A stretch of 64,000 nucleotides of DNA from Stenotrophomonas maltophilia (GTDB lineage: Bacteria; Pseudomonadota; Gammaproteobacteria; Xanthomonadales; Xanthomonadaceae). Below the pieces are notes generated by a model. That model was not told the origin of the DNA. It searched no databases and saw only the letters and a list, made by a program, of their open reading frames with translations. The stretch spans positions 62,001 to 126,000 of the forward strand of contig NZ_NEQV01000003.1 in NCBI RefSeq assembly GCF_002799245.1, written 5' to 3'. Below are positions 26,053 through 33,472 of the stretch, piece after piece. The translations under genes were made by a program, and so were the position numbers. Each line of letters starts with the position of its first letter. The stretch's first letter is position 1.

Positions 26053-29001
26053 TCAGAAGCGAGCGGTGAAGTTCAGCCGCGTGGTGCGGCCCGGGCCGGG
26101 CATCAGGCTCATCGCCAGCGTGTCCATGTAGTAGGTGTTGCGCAGATTGTTGACCACCAGTTCCACCTCGGCACGCGGGGTGAACTGCCAGCGCGCATAG
26201 AAGTCGTAGATCGCGGTGGGCAGGTAGATGTTCTGCAGGCCGGTCGATCCGGTGGTGTTCCAGGGCTTGTCCAGTTCATGGGTGGGGCCGCTGTTGTAGG
26301 TGCGGCGGATGCCGGTATCCAGTCGCTTGTCGAACAGGCGGAACCCCAGCGTGCTGTGGATCGAGTACTTCGGCGGGTTCTGCGCGTTGACGAACGAGGT
26401 GCCGAAGCCGCCGTCCACGCAGTCCGGCGTGGTGTCCAGCTTGCTCCACTTCGCATACGGGTCTTCGCGCAGGCGCTTGGCGGTGGCCGCGTCGCAGGTG
26501 CGTGCACGCTGGTAGTAGCTGGCCGACAGGTCCAGGTAGGCGATGCCGGCGTCATAGCCGGACTGCAGTTCATAGCCGGACACCGTGTAGTTGTCGACGT
26601 TGTCGACGTAGAAGGCCCAGTTGCTGGAATCGAAGCGGCGGGTGATCGCGTTGTCGATATCGTTCTTGAACCAGGCGACCTTGAACGCCAGGCGATCACC
26701 GTCGCGCCAAAGGTCCTGCTTGAGCAGGCTGAAGCCGATGTCCCAGGCGCGGTTCTTCTCCGGCTTCAGGTCGGCCACCGGCGCCGAGGTGCTGTTGCCC
26801 AGCGTTGATTCAAACAGGCTGGGCATCTTCCAGCCCTGCGCATACTTGATGTAGAAGAACGTGTCCGCGTCGAGGTTGAAACGGGCCTCGGCATACGGCG
26901 CGAAGCCATGACCCGAGCGCCGGATCGCCGGCTTGTAGCCCCAGGCGGTTGGAATCTGCTTGGTGTAGAAACCGTTGGCGCCACGCGGGTCGGGAATGAA
27001 GCCATCGAAGTCGTAGCTCTGCCCCAGCGTGCTGTCGCCATACGGCGTGGCGCGCAGCGAGTCATACGTGTAGTTGCCCTGCGCGTCCGGGTACCACTCC
27101 TTGTACCAGCCCGGCAGCAGCTGGCCGCCCTTGCTCAGGCGCGCGAAGGTGTAGCGCAGGTCGCGTGATTCGCTGACAAAGGCTACGCGGTTGCGGTCAC
27201 GCGTGCGGTAGTCGATGAAGCGGCCGCCGGCGGTCAGTGACAGCCAGTCCGTCGGCTGCCATTGCAGCGATGCCACCACGCTGGCCTCGCGGCGCGTGCC
27301 CGAACGCAGGTAGCGGTTGTTGTTGTAGTCCACCGGCAGCACCGGCGAGTTCGGCGCGGTGTCTTCGTGCTGGAAGGCCGCGCCATAGCGCAGCGTCCAG
27401 TCGCCGAGGCCGGTGCTGAAGCGCGTGGTGTTGCTGCTGTCCACGCCCCAGCGCCGGGTCTTCACGTCCGACTGCAGGCCCGGCCCATAGGTCTCGCCCA
27501 GCGTGTCCGGCATCTGGTCGTTGGGCACGTCCTTGAACAGCGGCGTGTTGGCGATGTTGCTGTTGAACATGCGGCTGGTGGCCGTGGTGAACCACAGCGT
27601 GCTGCTCAGGTCCAGCCACGGGTGTGCCGCGGGCCGGTAGCGGTGGCGCAGCGAGGTGGCGTTGAGCCGCATTTTCCCGGGCTCGAACTGGAACATGGTG
27701 TTGGCCTTGTCCACGTAGGTCACCCATTCGTTGGACTCGCCCACACGGCGGATCGCCGACGGCATGATCTCGCCGAAGCTGGAATTGAAGTAGCGGTGGC
27801 TCAGCTCCAGGCGCTGGTCGGGGTTGGGGGTCCAGGTGAATTTCAGCAGCGCCGATTCGTTGTCGGTATGCGTGTTGAGCACCTCATCGCCGGGGTGGTA
27901 CATGTCCGAGACGGCCTGGCTGGACATGCCGGTTCCGCCGCTGGACAGGTGCTGGTCGTCGTAGCGGTGCGCGTCCTTGCTGCCGGCGAAGTAGTTGCCC
28001 TGGCGCCGCCGCGCGTAGGCGGCCACCAGCTGCCAGTCTTCGCTGCGCTGGGCGAAGGCCACGCTGCCGTTCCAGTCGCGCGGGTCGCGCAGGCTGTTGC
28101 GGTTGTCGCTGCCGCGCGCGATCTGCTTGAAGGTACGGGTACGGTCGATGCTGTTGTCGGCCACGCCGCCGCGCACGCGCAGGCCCCAGCGCTGGCCGTC
28201 GTCGAGGATGTCATCGACGTTCAGCGTTTCCATGTAGACCACGCCGCCGATCGCGCTGGCCGCGTTGGCCGCCAGGCTCGGCCCCTTCTCGATGCTGACC
28301 GCGCTGATCAGGTCCGGGTCGAGATAGCTGCGCTGCTGCACGCCGGCATAGCCGCGGTACACGTCGATGGCCTGCTGGCCACCATCGATGATCACCGGCA
28401 CCCGGTTCTGGCCCTGCAGGCCACGGATGTTGACGTCCAGCGCGCCGCCATTGCGCACATCGGCGGTATGCACGCCGACCGCGCCGGCCAGCACGTCGCC
28501 GATCGACTGGCCGCGGAAGCGTTCCAGCTGCTGGCGGTCCAGATGCACACGCGAGCCGCTGTCACGGTAGACCGCGTCGGCATCGGCCAGGCCCCAGGGT
28601 GATGCGCCTTCGCTGGCCTGGCCGGCCACGCGCAGGGTGCCGATCTGGCGTACGCCGGCGTCGGGAGACGGGGCGGCCTGCAGTACAACGCCACTGGCAT
28701 CACGATGGACCGACAGGCCGGTTCCGGCCAGCAGCTGCGCCAGAGCGGCCTCGGCAGTGAGCGCGGCCTGCACGCCAGCGCTGCGCCGGCCATGGGTCAG
28801 GCGCGCGTCGACGGCGATCGACAGGCCGGACTGCTGACCGAATGCGGTCAAGGCCTGGTCGAGCGGACCGGCCGGGATCTGCCAGCGGACGGTAGCGGCT
28901 GCATCCTGTGCATGGGCGGCGGTCGGCAGCAGGTACGGGGTCGCCAGGGCCAGGTACAGCGCGATGGCCAGGGGACGTGGGGAGGGGCAGGGCAGTTTCA
29001 T
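26053..29001 (-). CDS. TonB-dependent receptor with STN signalling domain
   Basis: Outer-membrane receptor, 982 aa from the ATG at 29001 (MKLPCPSPRPLAIALYLALA, signal peptide to AHAQ). Residues about 36-110 are an STN domain (WQIPAGPLDQALTAFGQQSGLSI), which contacts FecR. The plug (about 130-265) has QSIGDVLAGAVGVHTADVRNGG, NIRGLQGQNRVPVIIDGGQQ and VSIEKGPSLAANAASAIGGVV; the barrel ends TTRLNFTARF. Such PVIIDGxQQA receptors are often haem or haemophore receptors, but the ligand is not certain. No clear Shine-Dalgarno. It follows fecR-like and fecI-like genes, so it both imports and signals. Confidence 0.88.
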   Translation of the reverse strand: MKLPCPSPRPLAIALYLALATPYLLPTAAHAQDAAATVRWQIPAGPLDQALTAFGQQSGLSIAVDARLTHGRRSAGVQAALTAEAALAQLLAGTGLSVHRDASGVVLQAAPSPDAGVRQIGTLRVAGQASEGASPWGLADADAVYRDSGSRVHLDRQQLERFRGQSIGDVLAGAVGVHTADVRNGGALDVNIRGLQGQNRVPVIIDGGQQAIDVYRGYAGVQQRSYLDPDLISAVSIEKGPSLAANAASAIGGVVYMETLNVDDILDDGQRWGLRVRGGVADNSIDRTRTFKQIARGSDNRNSLRDPRDWNGSVAFAQRSEDWQLVAAYARRRQGNYFAGSKDAHRYDDQHLSSGGTGMSSQAVSDMYHPGDEVLNTHTDNESALLKFTWTPNPDQRLELSHRYFNSSFGEIMPSAIRRVGESNEWVTYVDKANTMFQFEPGKMRLNATSLRHRYRPAAHPWLDLSSTLWFTTATSRMFNSNIANTPLFKDVPNDQMPDTLGETYGPGLQSDVKTRRWGVDSSNTTRFSTGLGDWTLRYGAAFQHEDTAPNSPVLPVDYNNNRYLRSGTRREASVVASLQWQPTDWLSLTAGGRFIDYRTRDRNRVAFVSESRDLRYTFARLSKGGQLLPGWYKEWYPDAQGNYTYDSLRATPYGDSTLGQSYDFDGFIPDPRGANGFYTKQIPTAWGYKPAIRRSGHGFAPYAEARFNLDADTFFYIKYAQGWKMPSLFESTLGNSTSAPVADLKPEKNRAWDIGFSLLKQDLWRDGDRLAFKVAWFKNDIDNAITRRFDSSNWAFYVDNVDNYTVSGYELQSGYDAGIAYLDLSASYYQRARTCDAATAKRLREDPYAKWSKLDTTPDCVDGGFGTSFVNAQNPPKYSIHSTLGFRLFDKRLDTGIRRTYNSGPTHELDKPWNTTGSTGLQNIYLPTAIYDFYARWQFTPRAEVELVVNNLRNTYYMDTLAMSLMPGPGRTTRLNFTARF

Positions 29002-29069
29002 GGGGGCGGCAACATCCGCAATGGGTTCCCTTGTAGGGCCCGCCGAGCGCGCAAAAAGGGAACCGTGGA

Positions 29070-30014
29070 TCAACGCGGACGCACGACGGTCCACCACGGC
29101 CAGCGCTGCTCGATGCGGATCGGCAGGGCGCGCGCCGGTAGTTCCAGGGCCTGCAGGCTGTCCAGGCGCGGCAGTACCGCGGTGACCTTCAGTGTGGCGA
29201 GTGCCGGATCACAGCCCAGATAGCCACGATGGTGGCGGGCCAGTTCGTCGATCACCCGGTTCAACGGCGTGTCCTGCACCTGCAGGCGTCCGTCCTGCCA
29301 GTCGCCGCGCAGCGGATCCGCATCGAGCGTTGACAGCCCGCCCATCGGGCCGATCCGCACCGCGCCTCCCGCAGCCACATCGTGTGCTGCGCCGAACTGC
29401 GGCAGGCAGTGCACCGCGCCTTCGAACACGTCCAATCGGCTGCCCTGTGCCTCACGCCCGACCGCAAAGCGGGTGCCGATCGGCTGCAGGCGCGCACCAG
29501 GCACATGCACGGTCAGCGGCAGCCCAGCGAATGCAGGATGGTGGCCGGTCTGCAGCAGCAGTTCACCGCGCAGCAGGTGCAGGGCGCGGCGACCGTTGCC
29601 GATGGCGATGGTGACGTCGCTGTCGGCGTTGAGCCAGAGTCCGCTGCCATCGGCCAGGGTCCAGTGACCGGTGTGCCCGGCAGCCGTGCGTTGTGCCTGC
29701 AGGCCGCGTTGTTCCCGCAGCCCGTGCAGGCCGAGCAGGGAGACCGCGCCGATGCCGAGCGCGCCGCCGAGACTGCGAAGCGCGCGGCGGCGGCGGCGGC
29801 CGGCGGCATCGAGCGCGGTGGCCGCCGCCGGTGCCGACAGGGGAGCGAATGATTGCCAGACCGACTCGACCCGGCGCCATGCATCGGCATGCCCGGCATC
29901 GGCCTGCAGCCAGGCGTGCCAGCGCTGCTGGTCGCCGTCAGTCCAGCCCTGCTGGCGCAACGCGAACCACTCGGCAGCCTGCTCCAATGCCGGTGAAACC
30001 AGCACTGCACTCAT
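29070..30014 (-). CDS. FecR-type anti-sigma/sigma-regulator protein
   Basis: 314 aa. N-terminal DUF4880-like cytoplasmic domain (EQAAEWFALRQQGWTDGDQQRWHAWLQADAGHADAW, residues 11-46), one membrane helix (about 84-100, LGGALGIGAVSLLGLHG), and a periplasmic FecR domain (about 125-215, DGSGLWLNADSDVTI and RFAVGREAQGSRLDVFEGAV). ATG at 30014 overlaps the sigma-factor stop (ATGA). It transmits the signal from the STN receptor to the ECF sigma factor. Confidence 0.9.
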   Translation of the reverse strand: MSAVLVSPALEQAAEWFALRQQGWTDGDQQRWHAWLQADAGHADAWRRVESVWQSFAPLSAPAAATALDAAGRRRRRALRSLGGALGIGAVSLLGLHGLREQRGLQAQRTAAGHTGHWTLADGSGLWLNADSDVTIAIGNGRRALHLLRGELLLQTGHHPAFAGLPLTVHVPGARLQPIGTRFAVGREAQGSRLDVFEGAVHCLPQFGAAHDVAAGGAVRIGPMGGLSTLDADPLRGDWQDGRLQVQDTPLNRVIDELARHHRGYLGCDPALATLKVTAVLPRLDSLQALELPARALPIRIEQRWPWWTVVRPR

Positions 30015-30535
30015 GCCGCAGCATCCCCGGACAGGCGCAGGCAATGCAGCATGGCCTGCGCCATGTACTTCTTGACCATCCGTTCGGACACGCCCAGCTG
30101 CCGGCCGATCTCCGCATAGCCCAGTCCGGACAGCCGCGCCAGCAGGAAGGCGCGCCGTGGCCGCTCGGCCAGGCCGGACAGCATGTCGGCGATGGCGTGC
30201 AGCAGCTGCAGCGCCTGCGTGCGCTCCTCCGCCGAGGGGTGCACCGGCTCCGGTTGCGCGGCCAGCGCAGCCAGATAGGCGCGCTCCAGATCCGCGCGCT
30301 GCCAGTGGTTGACCAGCAGGGCATGCGCGATGGTGCTCAGATAGGCCCGTGGCAGGCGCAGCTCGGATGGATCGACGCGGCGGCTGAGCAGGCGCAGGAA
30401 GGTGTCCTGGGTCAGGTCGGCGGCGCAGTCGGCGTTGTGCGTACGTCGGCGCAGCCAGCCGAGCAGCCAGCCATGGTGTTCGCGGTAGAACCCCGCCAGC
30501 GCAGTGCTGGAGGCGGCGGGCACGGCCATCGGCAT
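30011..30535 (-). CDS. FecI-type ECF sigma factor
   Basis: 174 aa. Sigma region 2 (FYREHHGWLLGWLRRRTHNADCAADLTQDTFLRLL, residues about 16-50) and region 4 (LSGLAERPRRAFLLARLSGLGYAEIGRQLGVSERMVKKYMAQAMLHCL, about 118-165). It directs transcription of the downstream receptor in the FecIRA scheme. A strong Fur box ends 8 bases before the start. Confidence 0.91.
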   Translation of the reverse strand: MPMAVPAASSTALAGFYREHHGWLLGWLRRRTHNADCAADLTQDTFLRLLSRRVDPSELRLPRAYLSTIAHALLVNHWQRADLERAYLAALAAQPEPVHPSAEERTQALQLLHAIADMLSGLAERPRRAFLLARLSGLGYAEIGRQLGVSERMVKKYMAQAMLHCLRLSGDAAA

Positions 30536-30542
30536 CGGTCAT

Positions 30543-30563
30543 TAATGAGAATGATTCCCATTA
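30543..30563 (-). promoter_or_regulatory. Fur box at the fecI-like promoter
   Basis: AATGAGAATGATTCCCATTA is a near-palindromic match to the 19-bp Fur consensus. It lies 7 bases from the sigma-factor ATG, so Fur would cover the start of the message. Iron-dependent repression of the whole signalling unit is predicted. Confidence 0.82.
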
Positions 30564-30674
30564 TAGTGCGATCGGGCAGCGTGCGACAAACCCCGGGCGG
30601 GTAGCAGCGGGTGAGGGGATTTGCGATGCCCGGCGCGCTCGCCGACACTGCGGTTTTCCACAAGGAGTGCCCGC

Positions 30675-31055
30675 ATGTTCAGCCACATCACCGTTGGAAC
30701 GAACGACATGGTCGTCGCGCATCGCTTCTACGATGCCCTGTTCACCGCGCTGGGCGCACGTCCGGGTGTGTTCGATGACAAGGGCCGGCTGGTGTACTTC
30801 AAGGATGGCCGCATGTTCATCGTCACCGCACCGATCGACGGCCAGCCCGCATGCCACGCCAACGGCGGCACGATTGGTTTCACCCTCGACAGCGCCGAAG
30901 CGGTGCGCGGCTGGCAGGATGCCGGCGTGGCCCATGGCGGCACTGCCATCGAGGATCCGGCGGGCATCCGCAGCATGGCGGGGCGCCAGCTGTTCCTGGC
31001 CTACCTGCGCGATCCCGATGGCAACAAGCTGTGTGCGGTGCATGTGATGTCGTGA
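30675..31055 (+). CDS. VOC/glyoxalase-fold protein
   Basis: 126 aa from the ATG at 30675, with AAGGAG 9 bases upstream. The N-terminal FSHITVGTNDMVVAHRFYDALFTALG and C-terminal LFLAYLRDPDGNKLCAVH are the two ends of a vicinal-oxygen-chelate fold (paired beta-alpha-beta-beta-beta units). Metal ligands H4 and E/D at the C-terminal strand are plausible. The substrate is unknown; divergent from the fecI-type unit but with no sign of shared regulation. Confidence 0.83.
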   Translation: MFSHITVGTNDMVVAHRFYDALFTALGARPGVFDDKGRLVYFKDGRMFIVTAPIDGQPACHANGGTIGFTLDSAEAVRGWQDAGVAHGGTAIEDPAGIRSMAGRQLFLAYLRDPDGNKLCAVHVMS

Positions 31056-31072
31056 GGCCAGGCGGCATCCGC

Positions 31073-31157
31073 GGCAGAGCCGGGCCCACGCTCGGCGGCT
31101 TCGCGTGCCAGCGGGGATGCGCCGAATGGGATGAGCCGAGCATGGGCTCGGCTCTAC
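31073..31157. repeat. SMAG/REP pair, left copy degenerate
   Basis: The right element GAGCCGAGCATGGGCTCGGCTCTAC is intact; the left copy reads GGCAGAGCCGGGCCCACGCTCGGC with changes, including loss of the GTAG end. Confidence 0.75.
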
Positions 31158-31301
31158 AGAAGGGGGATGTTTGGCGCGCGCGTGATAACACGGAATGGTG
31201 GCTCAGGGCTGTGGCCACAGGCCGCGACTTCATGCTCTGTCCACTGCGGTTCAGCCAGAATCGGTCGGCTAACCCTTTGATCTACCGGAGAACGCCGCCC
31301 C

Positions 31302-33281
31302 ATGGAAGCACTGGAGCCGCAACAATCCCCGGTGCGCACCCTTCGGCCTGTGTTCGCCTTCGCGGCGATCGTTGTCGTGGCGTTCGCGCTGTTCGTCAGT
31401 CTGTTCCCGCTCGGTGCGGGCCGCCTGCTGGTCAAGGCACAGGACTGGGCCGCGCTCAATGTCGGCTGGTACTACCTGCTGGCGATGACCCTGTACCTGG
31501 TGTTCGTGGTCGGTGTGGCACTGTCCAAGTACGGTGGCATCAAGCTCGGTGCCGACCATGACGAGCCGGAGTTCAGCTACCTCTCCTGGGCCGGCATGCT
31601 GTTCGCCGCCGGCATCAGCATCACCCTGTTCTTCTTCTGCGTTTCCGAACCGCTGACCCACTACCTGCAGCCGCCGCAGGGCGACCCTGCTGCGGGCGAG
31701 GCTGGCGCGCGGCAGGCCATGCAGCTGCTGTTCCTGCACTGGGGCCTGCATGGCTGGGGTGTGTTCGCACTGGCGGCGATGGCGATGGCCTACTTCGCCT
31801 ATCGCCACAACCTCCCACTGGCCCTGCGCTCGGCGCTGTATCCGCTGATCGGCAAGCGCATCAACGGTCCGATCGGCTACACCGTGGATGCGCTGGGCAT
31901 CGTTGCCACCGTGTTCGGCATCGGTGCCGACATGGGTTTCGGCGTGCTGCACCTCAATGCGGGCCTGACACACCTGTTCAACATCCCGCACTCGAACCTG
32001 GTGCAGATCATCCTGGTGGTCAGCATGATGGGCGCGGCGGTGGCCGTGGCTGTCTCCGGGGTGGAGAAGGGCGTGCGCTGGATGGCCAACATCAACATGC
32101 TGCTGGCGATCGCGCTGGTGCTGTTCATGCTGTGCGCCGGCCCCACCCAGTACCTGCTCAGCACGTTGATGCAGAACCTGGGCGACTACCTGGGCAGCGT
32201 GGTCGGCAAGAGTTTCGATGTGTACGCCTATGGCGGCCGACCGGAATGGCTGGGGGGCTGGACGGTGTTCTACTGGGCCTGGTGGATCGGCTGGGCGCCG
32301 TTCGTCGGCCTGTTCATCGCGCGCATCTCGCGTGGCCGCACCATCCGAGAATTCGTGTTCGGGGTGCTGCTGATCCCGCTGGGCTTCACCCTGGCGTGGC
32401 TGTCGATCTTCGGCAACAGTGCGCTGGACCAGGTGCTGCACCACGGCCAGCAGCAGCTGGCACAGCTGGCGGTGGATGACCCACCGACGGTGCTGTATGC
32501 ACTGCTGGATGGCTACCCGTGGAGCCGCGCGGTGATCACGGTGACGGTGCTGGTGAGCTTCATCTTCTTCGTGACCTCGGCCGACTCGGGGGCGGTGGTG
32601 TTGTCCACGTTGTCCTCGCACGGCGGTGCGCCGGAGGATGACGGTCCGCGCTGGCTGCGCGTGTTCTGGGGCACGGTGATCGCGGTGCTGACCGCGGGGC
32701 TGCTGCTGGCCGGCAGCATCGACGCGCTGAAGTCAGCGGTGGTACTGGCCTCGCTGCCGTTCTCGGCGATCCTGCTGTTGATGATGTGGGGGCTGACCCG
32801 TGCCTTCAGTGACGAGTCGCATCGCAAGCGCGCGCAGCAGTACCGGCCATCGCCACTGATCGGCGATGACCGCCATCACCAGGGCTGGCGCCAGCGCCTG
32901 AGCCAGGCCATGCACTTCCCGGTGCGCGACCAGGTCTACCGCTTCATGGACGATACGGTGAAGCCGGCGATGGAGGCGGTCGCCGAGCAGCTGCGCGGTC
33001 AGGGCTGGGACGTGGCCACGCGTTTCGAGGCCGGTGACATGGAACTGACCGTCAACCACGGCGAGCAGCAGGACTTCCTGTACCGGGTGATCCTCAGCGG
33101 CTACCTGACCCCGTCGTTCGCCGCACAGCAGCTGCGCAACCAGCGCTACTACCGCGCCGAAGTGCATCTGTACGAAGGCAGCCAGGATTACGACCTGGTG
33201 GGCTACAGCCGCAAGCAGATCATCAACGACATCATCAGCCAGTACGAACGGCACCTGCAGTTCCTGCACCTGAGCCGTTGA
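31302..33281 (+). CDS. betT: BCCT-family choline/betaine transporter, BetT type
   Basis: 659 aa, twelve predicted membrane helices and a long cytoplasmic C-terminal domain (about 530-659), which distinguishes BetT from shorter BCCT proteins. The family signature GGWTVFYWAWWIGWAPFVGLFIARISRGRTIREF lies at about 312-346. GGAG is 11 bases upstream of the ATG. Choline or betaine uptake for osmoprotection is the expected role. No betIBA genes lie nearby. Confidence 0.88.
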   Translation: MEALEPQQSPVRTLRPVFAFAAIVVVAFALFVSLFPLGAGRLLVKAQDWAALNVGWYYLLAMTLYLVFVVGVALSKYGGIKLGADHDEPEFSYLSWAGMLFAAGISITLFFFCVSEPLTHYLQPPQGDPAAGEAGARQAMQLLFLHWGLHGWGVFALAAMAMAYFAYRHNLPLALRSALYPLIGKRINGPIGYTVDALGIVATVFGIGADMGFGVLHLNAGLTHLFNIPHSNLVQIILVVSMMGAAVAVAVSGVEKGVRWMANINMLLAIALVLFMLCAGPTQYLLSTLMQNLGDYLGSVVGKSFDVYAYGGRPEWLGGWTVFYWAWWIGWAPFVGLFIARISRGRTIREFVFGVLLIPLGFTLAWLSIFGNSALDQVLHHGQQQLAQLAVDDPPTVLYALLDGYPWSRAVITVTVLVSFIFFVTSADSGAVVLSTLSSHGGAPEDDGPRWLRVFWGTVIAVLTAGLLLAGSIDALKSAVVLASLPFSAILLLMMWGLTRAFSDESHRKRAQQYRPSPLIGDDRHHQGWRQRLSQAMHFPVRDQVYRFMDDTVKPAMEAVAEQLRGQGWDVATRFEAGDMELTVNHGEQQDFLYRVILSGYLTPSFAAQQLRNQRYYRAEVHLYEGSQDYDLVGYSRKQIINDIISQYERHLQFLHLSR

Positions 33282-33310
33282 TTCACGACGGCTCCGGTGG
33301 GTGGGTGTCT

Positions 33311-33425
33311 TCGGTGGGTGCGGACCATCGGTCTCGGTGGGTGCAGACCGTTGATCTCGGTGGGTGCGGACCGTTGATCTCGGTGGGTGCAGACCGTTGG
33401 TCTCGGTGGGTGCGGACCGTTGGTC
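33311..33425 (+). repeat. Five tandem 23-bp repeats
   Basis: The unit TCGGTGGGTGCGGACCGTTG plus three bases (GTC or ATC) occurs five times head to tail, alternating GCGGACC and GCAGACC variants. The last unit merges into a perfect palindrome (33410-33430). Between convergent genes. Confidence 0.88.
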
Positions 33426-33430
33426 CGCAC
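33410..33430. terminator. Perfect 9-bp palindrome after betT
   Basis: GTGCGGACC and GGTCCGCAC flank a GTT loop. The same 21 bases occur at 36241-36261 on the other side of the TonB receptor gene. It lies in the convergent gap, so a terminator role is possible. No T tract. Confidence 0.5.
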
Positions 33431-33436
33431 ACTCCT

Positions 33437-33464
33437 GTAAAGCCGAGCATTGGCTCGGCTCCAC
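33437..33464. repeat. SMAG/REP monomer (GTAA variant)
   Basis: GTAAAGCCGAGCATTGGCTCGGCTCCAC, a single imperfect member of the family 9 bases before the receptor's stop codon. Confidence 0.7.
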
Positions 33465-33472
33465 CGCGGCGG

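Noticed and set aside
31269..32621. 450-codon frame antisense to betT
   Set aside because: His/Gln/Arg-rich shadow of the transporter; no family.
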